Of a stretch of 64,000 nucleotides of DNA, positions 34,712 through 45,231 are shown piece after piece (within the stretch, counting starts at the first letter, position 1; each line of letters starts with the position of its first letter). A program made the position numbers and the translations under genes. A model generated the notes under the pieces. The model worked only from the letters and a program-made list of their open reading frames with translations. It made no database searches and was not told the DNA's origin. The DNA is from Tetrapyrgos nigripes (taxonomy: Eukaryota > Basidiomycota > Agaricomycetes > Agaricales > Campanellaceae). The stretch is from positions 62,001-126,000 of the forward strand of contig JAACJM010000080.1 of assembly GCA_013368315.1 (NCBI GenBank), given 5' to 3'.

Positions 34712-34877
34712 TGTTGGAATTCTATATAATTAGCCACATACGCACCACTCACTTTCCACTTTACTCCATACTTACATAGCTACTTATATCATTACTCCAG
34801 ACTGATCTCAGATATTACATTGTAGTATCTGCTTAGCACCACTTTGCTCTATTTACAGATTTGCTCAGCCACAGTAA
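34712..34877 (+). repeat. Truncated LTR related to copia-1
   Basis: Starts TGTTGGAATTCTATAT and follows the copia-1 LTR sense sequence through CACCA, CTTACAT, GATATTACATTGTAGTATC and TTTACAGA to AGCCACAGTA, with an internal deletion. The 3' half is missing. Confidence 0.7.
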
Positions 34878-36326
34878 GGGTACCAGTTCCTAGTGACGCC
34901 TATCTTATATATATTTAGCATAGCGCAGCGCTGGAGGGCCGCCAAACCCGATACTGCTGTAGACTGGAAAAAATCAAAGTGATAACTCCAAGACAAAAAC
35001 ATTAGGGGTGCACTGACTGAGGTAGACTCTATGGAGTGCCCGCACCATGTGCCTGTAGCCAGTCGGAACACAGCGCAATATCGGACATCTGTTACCGTTG
35101 CAGAATTTTCGACCATTGAGAACCACAGTCAGTTGCAACATTGAGAAGCTGACGTGGAGGATTTATAAGTGCAGCAGACAGTGGCAGTTGGATGGAAAAC
35201 AGTACAATTGATCTTCAACGGCTTGCAATTAAACGATTGATATACAGAATCCATTCAGTAAAGTGACCAATTCAAGGACTGTACGCACTACAAAACGTTA
35301 GATATTGATAATTTCTACTTAAAACGTTTACAGGAAATATGTTCACAACAACAATGCTTGTAACGCCAGTCAGCCACTACAACTCGAACGAACGACCCAT
35401 TATGAAGGCGCATCATATACACGTACGCCCTATCCTTGGATAATACTAGGTTGGCGAAGTCAATCACACCGCGACTGTAACCTAGACTGGACAGACTTAT
35501 GCTTATGTATAGCAAGGGGTCTCTCTGGCTGCGAATAGACCTTCTTTGGTGCATGAGGATTCAGGTTTGCAGTTGGCAGTGACGCCACACGAGCAGCGCC
35601 AAAGCCTTCCCAAAAAAAGTGCGAACCCAGTAGACCAAATTGATCAAGATGAAGGTAGAAGGTGCAAGAGCAACATATTGGTTCCTAGAGAGGATAAGGT
35701 TAGGGTGCTAGGGGCAACAACAGCGTGTAGTGTACTTTTTGGGGTTGGGAATGATTGCTCATGGGCATATAATGACCCACAGAGCTCTATAGCCCCCCAC
35801 AGGTACCATAGCTATGGAAGAACATTTGCTGCAGCAGAGTATACCCCTAAATACGTCTGGAAAACGCAACACGGATTTTGCACTTGACTGATGGGTGGCA
35901 GCCCCTGAGGCAGAGTACACAGTCAACACTCTTTTATAGCCAAACTGTTCATTGAACCTCAAAACGTTTGACAAATAATGAACAACAGTCGCGACGTGTG
36001 TGTTTGGCACGGCACATGAACCAAGACAGGCTGCTCGGCCGAAAAGCTGCTTAGCAAATGACTTATATAAGCTCTTCACGGATTTATATGACCTCCATAC
36101 ACTCCCTTTATACTAAAGTATCGGGAACATTGTAGTAGATACTTGCTCCTTAGTTGAATTGGTGCCGACACCATGCTTCAAGATCTCAGGCTTTTGGTCA
36201 TTGTTCCATAGGTCTTCCCTTATGGTCTGAACCCTGACAACTATGTAGATATTCTTGGTAGTGACAGATCTAATCTATTTTCATGGCAATTTGGCTGACA
36301 GTTGAAGCTGTGAAGCATTCATGAAA
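34878..36326. other. No recognised feature
   Basis: Short ORFs only (the longest is about 113 codons at 35546-35887) with no domain-like sequence. Confidence 0.3.
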
Positions 36327-36331
36327 CTCTG

Positions 36332-36863
36332 TGTGGTGTAGAGCACACACTTGGCTTTAACAGTAGACGTAGACACAGTAGCAGTAGACAGAAGACAATG
36401 AGAAACTAGTCCCAAGACAAAGTTAATATTAAGTGGAGACAAGAAATACATGAGATGCTCACCTAGTCCCAAGATGAAGAGGTCAAGATGGGGACTAGAG
36501 AGAGCTACTACTCTAAGTTTATATACACAGAACAGAAGAAAAAATAGTAACTGAGCAAAGCAAAGAAAGGAATTAGAGAACTGTCCAGAACAATCAAAGT
36601 ACAGCCTATTGTCCCTGTAAGAGATGTATCATGAAAAGATGAACAAAAGATGAACAAGCTGTGCGTAGTGTCCCTGTAAGAGATGTATCATAAAAAGATG
36701 AACAAATGATGAAACAGGGGATAGTAGCTGTGCATAGATGATCAAGGAAAGATGAACAAAAGATAGGGCAAAGGATGATCAAAACAATGATCAAAGGCAG
36801 TAACTGATGAAGAAAAGAAACAGAAAATGAACGAAAATACCCTGAAATAATACTGTCATAACA
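36332..36863 (-). repeat. Solo LTR of the 33.2-kb family
   Basis: 532 bp, the reverse complement of an LTR starting TGTTATGACAGTATTAT. It is flanked by a perfect 5-bp duplication CTCTG (36327-36331 and 36864-36868), so it formed by LTR-LTR recombination in place. It contains direct CCCTGTAAGAGATGTATCAT repeats. Confidence 0.9.
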
Positions 36864-36868
36864 CTCTG

Positions 36869-37476
36869 CTTCAGCACCAAAATTGTCCAACTAAAAAGAT
36901 GAGAAGTGGTTTTAAGTTTGATAGCTCCAAGCTTTTGTGTTCCAAAATTTGTAGGATATGTACATAAAGATGGACAGCTGGTACGAGATCAGACCATGGT
37001 GCAGTGATATGTGATCATCACCCTCTTAGAAGTTGGGTTGTATCAAACTGGAATCATCCCGCTTCCTTCAATCCTCCTCAATGTCCTCTGCCATACTTCA
37101 AGGACAACAACAGTCTCTTCCCCTTAGCAGCTCTGATCTTGAAATTCTCAAATCATGGATGCTTTGTGGTATCAATGTCACACTTGCGCCCACAATTCTT
37201 ATGCTATTTTGTAAGTGTTTATAAACTCATAAGGTAGAAGTCATTGTTTTTCGGTGGACCCCTGTCACACACCTGTCACACTTCCATTTTATGTGGTTCA
37301 TACTTTCGAAATTCATTAAAAAGTCTTCCAGGTTGATGATACACTATCGCCACCCTGAAAATGTCTGTATATACAATAAATTTTGTTCTACCAAGTTTGG
37401 TGCGATTAGCTCAAGAATTGATGACACAGTAGCCATTATACTAGTGATTTCTCTACTTTTCAGCCTCTCTATCACT
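36869..37476. other. No confident feature
   Basis: A plus frame near 37033-37224 (SSSDLEILKSWMLCGINVTL) looks faintly coding, but nothing can be assigned. Confidence 0.25.
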
Positions 37477-37860
37477 CTATTGCATATTATCCTTCTCCAT
37501 ATCTTTCATTAAGTTGGTTGGAAGAATCCTATGACCTCTATACTTTCTCGCAGCCCAAGCAGCTTGCCTTCCATTGAGACCCTTACCATAGGCATCCATG
37601 AACTTTTGGGCCTGACTGAAAACCCTACAAAAAAGTAGTCTGAGCAAAGAAAAACAACAATACTAAGAATGAACTTACTTCCGAATTGATTCATTTGGGT
37701 ACTGCATCAAGGGATGCAAGTGCATTGGTGTGGAGGTGGTCTTCACAAGATGATTCCAGGTAAAAGCAGCAGAGTTGTTTGGCATAACACCAGGATTGCT
37801 CAATGGGGTTCAGCTCGCAATGGAATTGTTTTCTGCCGCTTTCGTGGTGAGAAAGTCTGC
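37477..37860 (-). pseudogene. DDE (Tc1/IS630-like, DDE_3) transposase C-terminal fragment
   Basis: The minus strand carries HCELNPIEQSWCYAKQ at about 37775-37822, the motif that holds the third catalytic acidic residue of Tc1/IS630-type transposases. Next comes HPLMQYPNESIR near 37681-37718, then a phase-2 GTAAGT-CAG intron at 37616-37678, and QKFMDAYGKGLNGRQAAWA with RKYRGHRILP, ending in TAG at 37477-37479. One frameshift separates the first two blocks and the upstream catalytic part is missing. The enzyme family performs cut-and-paste transposition; this is an inert tail. Confidence 0.7.
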
Positions 37861-38189
37861 ATTACACACTTCAGACCAGCATTTCCTGCTTCTTGAAGGT
37901 TTTGAGTCCAGAGTTGGAGCCATGCCTTTCCGCGAGGCATTTGTATCCAATGATGAGTCTAGGCAGAGTACACTGTATTTTGCCTACTAGTCTCTGAAAT
38001 TTTACTTCCTCTCAATTTTTTCTATGTCAGGGTAATCTTAAGGCCAGGATGAAGAACTTCATGGCAGGATTAGTCTACACGTGTACACGTAAATATTTGA
38101 GACCTTTTTCTGCTGAAAACACGCCAAATTTGGGTATGTCATGCTGAGTCATGTGACGTCCACCAAAGAATGATGGCTTCTACCTTACC

Positions 38190-38288
38190 AGCATGACTGG
38201 AGCTTGCTGACTGAATAGGAGACGCATCGAGCATAGCCACACACAGAAGCATCAGGTATAAGAATGAGACCCTAAAGTGCCTCATAAC
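38190..38288 (+). repeat. Short dispersed repeat, copy e
   Basis: Near match to 5814-5913 (GCATGACTGGAGCTTGC, GACTGAATAGGAGACGCATC, CCCTAAAGTGCCTCATAAC). The hAT-like MITE at 38293 inserted at its end. Confidence 0.65.
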
Positions 38289-38292
38289 TGTA

Positions 38293-39063
38293 TGGTATAG
38301 GTAAATTCGCAGACACCTTGCAGGGTTGCGGACACCCTGCAGATAGGATTGTAGAACACTGTATGAGACTGTATGTCCTATACCAATGTATATCTTACCT
38401 CAGAGACACTTTCAAAGTCTTGTATCTAATACCCACAAACTGTGGATAAGCACAGCCACAATTTTTTTCCTGATATGTTTCCACAGATAATCTCTACAGG
38501 ACACCAAGAGAAGATTTCTACACCCTCATGAGCCAATCTCATTGTGAAATTGCAATGCTGAAGACACTCAAAATTTTTCTCATGCATCTCAACTGCTTTG
38601 AGGCTTGCTGCCAGCATTTGCACTTGTCAACTTTGAATATCAAATAATTGTTTACCATGATCGGTGGTATTATGGTCATGTCTTAGCATGTTTCTGGAAG
38701 ATATACATTGTAATAACTTCAAGATAATTTGTACTCATTGTAATTTTAACATTTGCACTTGTCAACTTTGAATATCAAACAATCAATGGTATTAGGGTCA
38801 TGTCTTAGCATGTCTCTACAAGATAATATATTGTAATAGCTTTATAATAATTTGTACTCATTGTAATTTCTGGGAATAGCCAATTTGTAAAGAGGCTATT
38901 TTCTCTGCCTGCAAAAGGCCATCATTCTTATTATTCATAGTAGGTGGTAGGAATGTTTGTACTATCCCATCAACTAAGAGGAACAATGGTTTTGAGAAGG
39001 AATAAGTCCATAGCAATGAAAATATGGGTGTCCGCAGGGTGTCCGCAAATTTCTCATACCCGG
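38293..39063. mobile_element. 771-bp hAT-like MITE
   Basis: Flanked by the 8-bp duplication TAACTGTA (38285-38292 and 39064-39071), the hAT footprint. The ends are imperfect inverted repeats carrying GCGGACACCCTGC-type subterminal motifs (AAATTCGCAGACACC left, GGTGTCCGCAAATTT right). No transposase. Confidence 0.75.
38617..38872. repeat. Internal tandem duplication of about 130 bp
   Basis: CATTTGCACTTGTCAACTTT occurs at about 38617 and 38752, and both units run to TTTGTACTCATTGTAATTT. It lies inside the hAT-like MITE. Confidence 0.8.
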
Positions 39064-39298
39064 TAACTGTAGACACGAACAATAGAGTTGCATTGAACGA
39101 AGCTTTGCATTCTCATGGCGTCAACGTCGCTCTCGCAGACACCTCCTTCTCGAACGCAGTATCGTGCCTAACAAGAAGCAGACTCCGGAGTATGGATAGA
39201 AGGAAATGAGCGAGATGGGACAAATTTCAAACCTCGCCGACAATTTATTTAAAGCATTCATGACCGAAGGTGCATAGCGAATAATATAATCGGGAGCC

Positions 39299-39358
39299 TG
39301 CATAGGTAAAAGCAACCTATCTGGTTGAGGTTACCGTCGATCCGGGAGGAAGACAGAC
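39299..39358 (+). repeat. 60-bp direct repeat, left copy
   Basis: TGCATAGGTAAAA, then GTTGAGGTTACCGTCGATCC and GGGAGGAA. Repeated at 40030-40089, on the other side of the LINE fragment. Confidence 0.75.
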
Positions 39359-39490
39359 AGATAGATAGATAGGTACACGGCGTGGTCCCATTGACTAATT
39401 ACCGGTTTACATACTTAACTCGTTGCCCCAGTTCTACCTGCTACGGGGCGGGAAATCCCCCTTATGCCTGTCTCACAAGGACCAATCGAG

Positions 39491-40032
39491 TCAATCTTTC
39501 TTCGACACAGCGAGAGGGTTCTGCTCTGAGTATAGAGGTAATTGCTTTTGAAATAGGTATGTATTGTTGCAATAGGCAAAGGAATGATTTATATGAGTCT
39601 GGGTACCCCGTGGCGATCGACTTATGATCGCGAGGTCATCTGCGTGTTCGAGATGTGAAACTCGTGTATTTGATATCATGAAGTCTGACATGAGGATATC
39701 CCAGAGGATAGGAGATAATGGGTCACCCATAAGGACTCCTAAAAGTGCTTTGAATACTTCGGAATGGCAGCCATCGACAGCAACGACGTATGTCATTCGA
39801 GCATAGAGCACTCTGAGCCAATCAAAGTATATACCCGTGAGACCGAGGGATTCCATGCGTAGCCAAAGCAGCGCGTGGTCGGCTGATGGGAAAGCAGTTG
39901 AGATATCTGGCCATGAAGACCACGCGTACGAACAGAGTCTCGCCATTTGCGGTCGATAAGTGTTCGTAAGATGAATGCGTTATTCGTGCGGTATTTCGCT
40001 CGAAAGTCATGGGTCAGAATCAAGTGTTGCAT
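39491..40032 (-). pseudogene. LINE (non-LTR) reverse transcriptase fragment
   Basis: The minus-strand frame near 40000-39950 begins with YRTNNAFILRTLIDRKWR. After a frameshift it continues with DISTAFPSADHALLWLRMES, FDWLRVLYARM, GVLMGDPLSPILWDILMSDF and HLEHADDLAIIS, where HADD corresponds to the YADD catalytic motif of reverse transcriptase. The fingers and palm are present. Thumb, endonuclease and RNase H are missing. It is typical of a 5'- and 3'-truncated non-LTR retrotransposon of agaricomycetes, and not functional. Confidence 0.8.
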
Positions 40033-40089
40033 AGGTAAAAATAACTTAGCGAGTTGAGGTTACCGTCGATCCGGGAGGAAAACAGAGTC
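40030..40089 (+). repeat. 60-bp direct repeat, right copy
   Basis: Partner of 39299-39358, about 80 percent identical. Confidence 0.75.
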
Positions 40090-40455
40090 ATGGGTCCGCC
40101 CTTGCAAGGTGGATAGGAAGGCGAAGTTTCAGTTTTAAAAGTGCTCTTTGGAGTGCTTTGTCTCCCATGCTCAGAGCAACCGTACGGTCATACTGTTCAC
40201 ATGGGGCCAGGTGAATAGTTTCATGAGCAACATCGTCATGCGTTACGAGGTTCTTTTGGCTGTGTTCAATAGCTCCTCCATTCAGTCGGCAGATTCCATG
40301 CTTTGCCGATATGCTGTTCTCCTATCTTGGGCCTCGTCATCGTGCCATGCGCAGCGATGGCCCACATTTTCCTCGTTAAGGACTAATGAAAATCCCATTG
40401 GCAATGTCGATTTTATCAGTCAGGCGATTCCCAGAGCAACGCAGACATCATGCAG

Positions 40456-40461
40456 TATAAA
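40456..40461 (+). promoter_or_regulatory. TATA box of the GH54 gene
   Basis: TATAAA 38 bp before the GH54 ATG, with CAGTATAAAAGCC context. Confidence 0.6.
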
Positions 40462-40498
40462 AGCCTATGATCTCTGTCGACAAACTACACCTCACACC

Positions 40499-41491
40499 AT
40501 GTTGCCACAATCAAAAGCACTTGCTCTAGCAGGCCTCGCTGCCACTGTTGTCGCTGGGCCGTGCGACATATACGCCTCGGGAGGAACACCCTGTGTTGCC
40601 GCCCACAGTACCACTCGTGCACTATTCAGCTCCTTCAGCGGTTCACTCTACCAGGTCACACGTAGCTCCGACAATGGCGTGACGGATATCAGGCCCCTGT
40701 CCGCGGGCGGTGTTGCTAATGCAGCCACTCAAGACTCGTTCTGCTCCGGAACTTCCTGTACTATCTCCATCATCTACGACCAGACCGGCCGCGGTAATCA
40801 TCTTACCAGAGCTCCTGGCGGTGGCGCGGGCCCTGGCTCCGACAACCTGGCAGTCGCTACTGCCGCACCGGTCCACCTGAATGGTCAAAAGGCCTATGGT
40901 GTCTTCATCCCACCTGGCACGGGCTACCGTAACGACGTTGCCACCGGCACAGCTACAGGAGACGGAGCACAGGGCATGTATGCTGTTCTCGATGGAACCC
41001 ACTTTAACGGTGACTGCTGCTTTGACTATGGCAATGCCGAGACGAGCAATGACGACACCGGCAACGGACATATGGAGGCCATCTACTTTGGTAACGCTGG
41101 GCCGGGAGGTGCAGGCAATGGTCCTTGGATCATGGCTGATCTCGAGAATGGGTTGTTCGCGGGCTCAACTAGTGGAAAGAACCCTTCGGTTCCTACTATC
41201 ACTGATCGCTTTGTTACTGCCATCGTCAAGGGTCAGCCGAATAATTTCGCTCTCAAGGGCGGTAACGCTGCGAGTGGCGCGCTGTCGACGTTCTACAACG
41301 GTCCGCGACCAAACGTAACTGGCTACAACCCAATGAAAAAGGAAGGTGCTATCATTCTTGGTATCGGTGGAGACAACAGTAGAAGGGCTCAGGGTACATT
41401 TTACGAGGGTGTCATGACTTCCGGTTTCCCATCCGATGCCACCGAGAGCTCGGTGCAGGCCAACATTGTCGCTGCCAAATACACCACTTGA
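40499..41491 (+). CDS. Secreted alpha-L-arabinofuranosidase, GH54 catalytic domain only
   Basis: 330 aa, intronless. The ATG at 40499 is chosen because a signal peptide follows directly (residues 1-20, ALAGLAATVVAG, cleavage before PCDIY). The GH54 (AbfB-type) fold is evident from PCDIYASGGTPCVAAHSTTRA, YDQTGRGNHL, GDCCFDYGN (the vicinal Cys pair 173-174 of the sugar pocket), MEAIYFGN, and the probable nucleophile Glu216 in IMADLENGLF and acid/base Asp292 in LGIGGDNS. Their spacing of 76 equals that of the two known catalytic residues (E221, D297) of the Aspergillus enzyme. It removes arabinofuranosyl side chains from arabinan and arabinoxylan outside the cell. The usual C-terminal CBM42 arabinose-binding domain is absent: a TGA follows the catalytic domain at AAKYTT. 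Base use is GC-richer than the surrounding repeats, as for a conserved host gene. Confidence 0.93.
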   Translation: MLPQSKALALAGLAATVVAGPCDIYASGGTPCVAAHSTTRALFSSFSGSLYQVTRSSDNGVTDIRPLSAGGVANAATQDSFCSGTSCTISIIYDQTGRGNHLTRAPGGGAGPGSDNLAVATAAPVHLNGQKAYGVFIPPGTGYRNDVATGTATGDGAQGMYAVLDGTHFNGDCCFDYGNAETSNDDTGNGHMEAIYFGNAGPGGAGNGPWIMADLENGLFAGSTSGKNPSVPTITDRFVTAIVKGQPNNFALKGGNAASGALSTFYNGPRPNVTGYNPMKKEGAIILGIGGDNSRRAQGTFYEGVMTSGFPSDATESSVQANIVAAKYTT

Positions 41492-41987
41492 CGCAGCGGA
41501 GGTACAGGCTTGGAGGGGTTCGAATCCTATATCAAAGGCCTTTCTACGGACATTCACGGTCACTCGTAATGTAGTATCATCCGTTTCCATTTTATCTTCT
41601 CTGTAGTATATCCTGTACAGTACTTACCCACCTACCAGAAAAAACACATCCGCCTTCCCAATGTTCATCAGAAAAGAACGTGAAACGGACAGGTTGCAAT
41701 GCTGCTCGAGAGTTGTCAATCTAATATGGTGTTCTCCAAGCTCTTAGGTGTTCCGTAGACAATATTAATAGGAATAGTTGTAAGGGAAGGACGAAGAAGA
41801 CCAAGAACCGAGAACCGAGAACTGAGAAACGGGAAATGAGAAATAAGAGGGTGACATGGTGAGAGAGGCACGCGAGGAGACAGTCGGGGCAAGACGGCGA
41901 CGACAGAAAGGAAAAGAGGAAAAGAAGAAGAGAGCTCGTCAGTACTTCTTTCGTGAAACAACTAGTGCTTGACTCACCACGCTCAAT
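41492..41987. other. 3' flank of the GH54 gene
   Basis: No second gene was found. The minus ORF over 41721-42236 has no domain-like content and crosses a MITE end, so it is not annotated. Confidence 0.4.
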
Positions 41988-41995
41988 TTCGCCAA

Positions 41996-42583
41996 TAGGG
42001 CTCCTAGCGGATCGGATGATCCGGCGCCATCCGAGCGATTGCTGCTTCGGATTCAGATGCGGATGGTGCTCCTCCTCCTCCTCCATCCGACGGATAGCAT
42101 CCGACCAATCCAACAGTAATCTGCGGATGGAAAGCCCAACACTGGAAGTTTCAGAAATACTATATAGTACTATTACCGAGTAGAGAAATACACAAAAATA
42201 AATAACGGCCGCAACCAGTAGTATGTGTGGCTTCAACAGACAGCATTAATCCTTCATAACGCTGACTGGTTTGAGTGTTTCGCGAACGCTGGCGCTCCGA
42301 TATTGAAGGCGCGGTGTCGGGTCTGAAACCTAGACACATACTTTTCTATTCTTTAATTTATTATCGTTTCTCTCCAGCTCATATCCTTGGTTTATTTTCT
42401 GTTACTCTTTTGCATTCCTTGGCCGCCACCATGTTGTTTATCTTATCTGTATGTCATGTGATCGTAGATATACTATATAAGGGAAGCAGAACTCATCCGG
42501 CAGATGCGGATTGGGATTTGCAGACCACCCATCCGAGCGGATGGCATCCGAATCCGACACAATCCGATCCGATAGGAGCCCTA
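41996..42583. mobile_element. 588-bp hAT-like MITE with 8-bp target duplication
   Basis: Terminal inverted repeats TAGGGCTCCTAGCGGATCGG (left) and TAGGGCTCCTATCGGATCGG (right, inverted) are flanked by the perfect duplication TTCGCCAA at 41988-41995 and 42584-42591. CGGATGG/ATCCG motifs recur subterminally. There is no transposase. A 54-codon ORF at 42431 begins with a strong GCCGCCACCATG context, probably by chance. Confidence 0.9.
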
Positions 42584-42603
42584 TTCGCCAAATGACGTCC
42601 AAA

Positions 42604-42708
42604 CTGACACTTTTCTGCGGCGGAAGTAAGGCATTCTTGGACGCATTCTTTCGCGTGTTTGGCTATTTTGGCGGGGGAGGGTACGGAAGATTTCATTATA
42701 CGGGACAT
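42604..42708 (-). pseudogene. NF-YB/HAP3 histone-fold fragment
   Basis: The minus frame from an ATG at 42708 reads MSRIMKSSVPSPAKIAKHAK, then ECVQEC and SAAEKCQ, matching alpha-1 and the start of alpha-2 of the NF-YB subunit of the CCAAT-binding complex. About eight residues expected between VQEC and the AAEKC block (VSEFISFI in relatives) are missing, and the conserved EKRKT segment after KCQ is replaced. The hAT-like MITE begins about 20 bp further on. The upstream N-terminal part was not found. It is a gene scrap, not a working transcription factor. Confidence 0.65.
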
Positions 42709-43027
42709 CAGTAAAACCCCGGGTTTCTGGAATGGGTTGCTAGCGGGTTGCAGCAACCAAAAACAGCCGAGTAGACGCCAGTTACCAGCTAGGTCCGAAT
42801 TCTCGCCAGAGATACTAAATTTGATAGTCTTTTTGGCTGGCCAGCCCACCAGTTCAACCAGATAGCAGTAAAATTGAAAAGTTGCATACATTATATTGCG
42901 GAATGACCTGTCGTAGCAGGATATATATAAGAGTCCGAGAAAGTAGACTTGTATAGAACTAAAATGGCATAGAGCAAGGAAATTTACTGAGACACATCCT
43001 CGGGAGGCGGGCTGCTACAGTCATACA
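42709..43027. other. Short intergenic region
   Basis: No feature recognised apart from an AT-rich 3' region of the next gene. Confidence 0.4.
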
Positions 43028-43499
43028 TCATGCGTAATAAGCTGGAACCTCCTCCTCTGCTTTGACTACATCCACATCTACGTCAATGCCACATTTAGCC
43101 AAGAGCTTCTTCCAACGAGACTCAGTGATATTGTCCCTTGCAAGAGCGGAATAATCCTCTACAGCACGGTTAACGTTGTCTTGAGTAAAACCGCCGTCGT
43201 CCTGGAATTCGCCGGTGCGAGCGTAAAGCTTGAAACCCCGTTCGAGCTACAAAGCAGAATCAGCAAATAACGGTGTCGTCCAGACACATATGTTGATGAC
43301 GGATTTGGAGCAATGAGGAATATATATCTTCGCAGCGCCTCGACCATGAAATCCGAGAGGAATGAGTTCTTGGGAAGCTGTAAGAAAGCAACATAAGAAG
43401 AAGGATCAATGAGAGCAAATAACTACGTACCTTGTAACCTGGACCTCTCTCCACAGTTCCCATGGGAGATGGAAGCTCATACAGTCTGCACACCTCTTG
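43028..43499 (-). CDS. Spliced gene of unknown function, 3' part (125 codons)
   Basis: Three minus-strand exons of 69, 90 and 219 nt (43499-43431, 43377-43288, 43246-43028) join in phase 0 through a GTACGT-CAG intron of 53 nt and a GTGTCT-TAG intron of 41 nt, ending in TGA. The product has EVCRLYELPSPMGTVERG, NSFLSDFMVEALRRYIFL, GFTQDNVNRAVEDYSALA and an acidic tail, DVDVDVVKAEEEVPAYYA. No family was recognised. The frame is open upstream of 43499 only through a likely TTACTAG acceptor. The first exon may begin at an ATG near 43676 (MLINGQIQDIARLISASYG), but its phase does not match, so the N-terminus is left open. The clean splicing argues for a real gene. Confidence 0.6.
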
Positions 43500-44430
43500 C
43501 TAGTAAGTATCTGTATGAAATAAGTATTAGTACTAGGATGAAGTATTAGACTGCGTTATGGTAATGATTAGGCGGAAACGGCGATGTGAGCATTATAGAA
43601 TAGAATCAGTTATAGAAGAACCATACGAAGCACTGATCAGTCGTGCAATGTCTTGAATCTGTCCGTTAATCAACATATCTCACCACATGGGACAGATAGC
43701 TATTTCGGTTAGTAGTTGCGAAGACGAGGGACGAAGAGGTATGAGGAGGAGGAGGAGGAGCAGATGTTTTCAGCCCCTATCCGAGGCAGAGGAATAGTTA
43801 TTAGTCCCTGGGACCCTGAGTACGTCATAATCAAATGCCGAATTGATGCGACTGATGGGCTGAGGCCCATGTGATGAGCCCGCTCAGCTCAGCGCAACAC
43901 TAGTAAGAAGGGATTGGATGCGCACTGCTTTTGATTGATACCCCCATAGCGCACTACTTCTCTTTGCTGCCCGAGGGCCTCTGTTTGGTGTACATGCAAT
44001 TGGTTCTGGCTGCCGCTTCCCTGTCTTTCGAGGTGTCTGAGGGAGAGACAACTCAGTGGAATACTGTGGTGGCCACTACCTTGTCTGCAGGTACATGGAG
44101 TAATAGTAGCTAAGGCATAGAACGCGAGACTTGATTCCAAGAAAAGTTTGTGCTATTGACATTATGTACACTTGTGGTAGACCATGGGAGGCTCAGAATG
44201 AAGTGCAAGGGGGATTAGGTTCAATAGAAAAACAAATGTACGTGAGGCGTCGCGTCAGGTTGTGCGGGCGCGTCTGCGAGCGTACTGATGAGCTGGCACT
44301 GGAAGGGAAGCGTGTGCTTGTGTAAGCATCAACCGTTGCTCTGGATCCGGCTTCGGTCGGCATTGTGGCGGAAATCAGCGTCATCATTTGGCCACGCGAG
44401 ACCTGTCAGGTCACGAATTGAGACCTCTTG
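43500..44430. other. No confident gene
   Basis: The possible first exon of the preceding gene lies at about 43620-43676 (minus). The remainder has only short ORFs and a GGAGGAGGAGGAGGAG run at about 43745-43761. Confidence 0.3.
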
Positions 44431-44562
44431 TGGTTACACTGGAGGCGAGCTCATGGGAAGCGAGCCTTCTTGCTGCTTGACGGGAAGCAGACATTGACCT
44501 TAGACCTGCTTCCCCACCAGTAATCATGAAACAGAAGGGCCCAAGTTTGACTTGGGCCTATG
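44431..44562 (+). repeat. GGAGGCGAGCTCATGGGAAG repeat, copy 1
   Basis: About 95 bp matched in inverted orientation by 50625-50716 and partly by 63640-63735 (plus). It is followed by a hairpin, GGGCCCAAGT-TTG-ACTTGGGCC, at about 44539-44560. The family is dispersed and its class is unknown. Confidence 0.65.
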
Positions 44563-45226
44563 AGCTGCCACGAGGAAACAAATCCGGGATTGGGCGACAC
44601 GACCCTCACTATGAGGTCCATGATATATAGAAACAGCGCGAGAAAGGATGACAATTGGTCAGGTGACGCGTCGCTTGTCCTTTGTCGCGTCGTCGTCTTG
44701 TCCATCCTCCTCATCCTCTACCTTTTTGCTTTCGCTTCTCATTCCATTCTATCTCTCTCACTCATATACTGGTGTCAGAATCTGTTTTGGTACCACCTGC
44801 TGCCACACAAATTCGTGTTGTTTTCACTGCAGGCAGATTTCGTCTCTCCTTCAAGTCTCAACCAACAATATACATGTTTCTGTCGTCAGCCCGCCACTCC
44901 CCATTCTCGCTACCACAGACACCACTTCGATTTTTCTCGCCAAAAACAGGCAAGATTCTGGAAGAGGAGTTTTAGAGGTATACTGATCCATTTTGTTGCC
45001 TTCCACCTTGCTTTCACCTCGACTGAGCTAGTGCGTAACATTACCATGTTCTATGATATGTCTCTACTGCACAATATCATTATATCGTTCTCTTCCACTG
45101 TCTCTTCTGTGATGCACCATTCTTTCGACACCTTTCTACCCCCAAATTTATACTTGCACAAATTATGCCTTCTACCCTCTACTGCACCACATTTTACGGT
45201 GTTTGAAACACAATGATGAGTTTGCC
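44563..45226. other. No recognised gene before copia-2
   Basis: A 218-codon plus ORF (44560-45216) is rich in F, S, L and H with no domain-like pattern and looks like chance. Confidence 0.3.
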
Positions 45227-45231
45227 TTCTA

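Noticed and set aside
41505..41530. GGTTCGAATCC at 41517-41527 looks like a tRNA B box
   Set aside because: No A box, acceptor or anticodon arm at the right distance; the place lies just after the GH54 stop codon.
41721..42236. 171-codon minus ORF
   Set aside because: Crosses the end of a MITE and its acidic stretch is the MITE's ATCCG repeats in translation.
42431..42595. ORF with perfect GCCGCCACCATG start context
   Set aside because: Lies inside a non-autonomous MITE, 54 codons, ends in the terminal repeat; likely chance.
44560..45216. 218-codon plus ORF before copia-2
   Set aside because: Low-complexity F/S/L/H sequence, overlaps a repeat hairpin, and its end depends on the copia insertion site.
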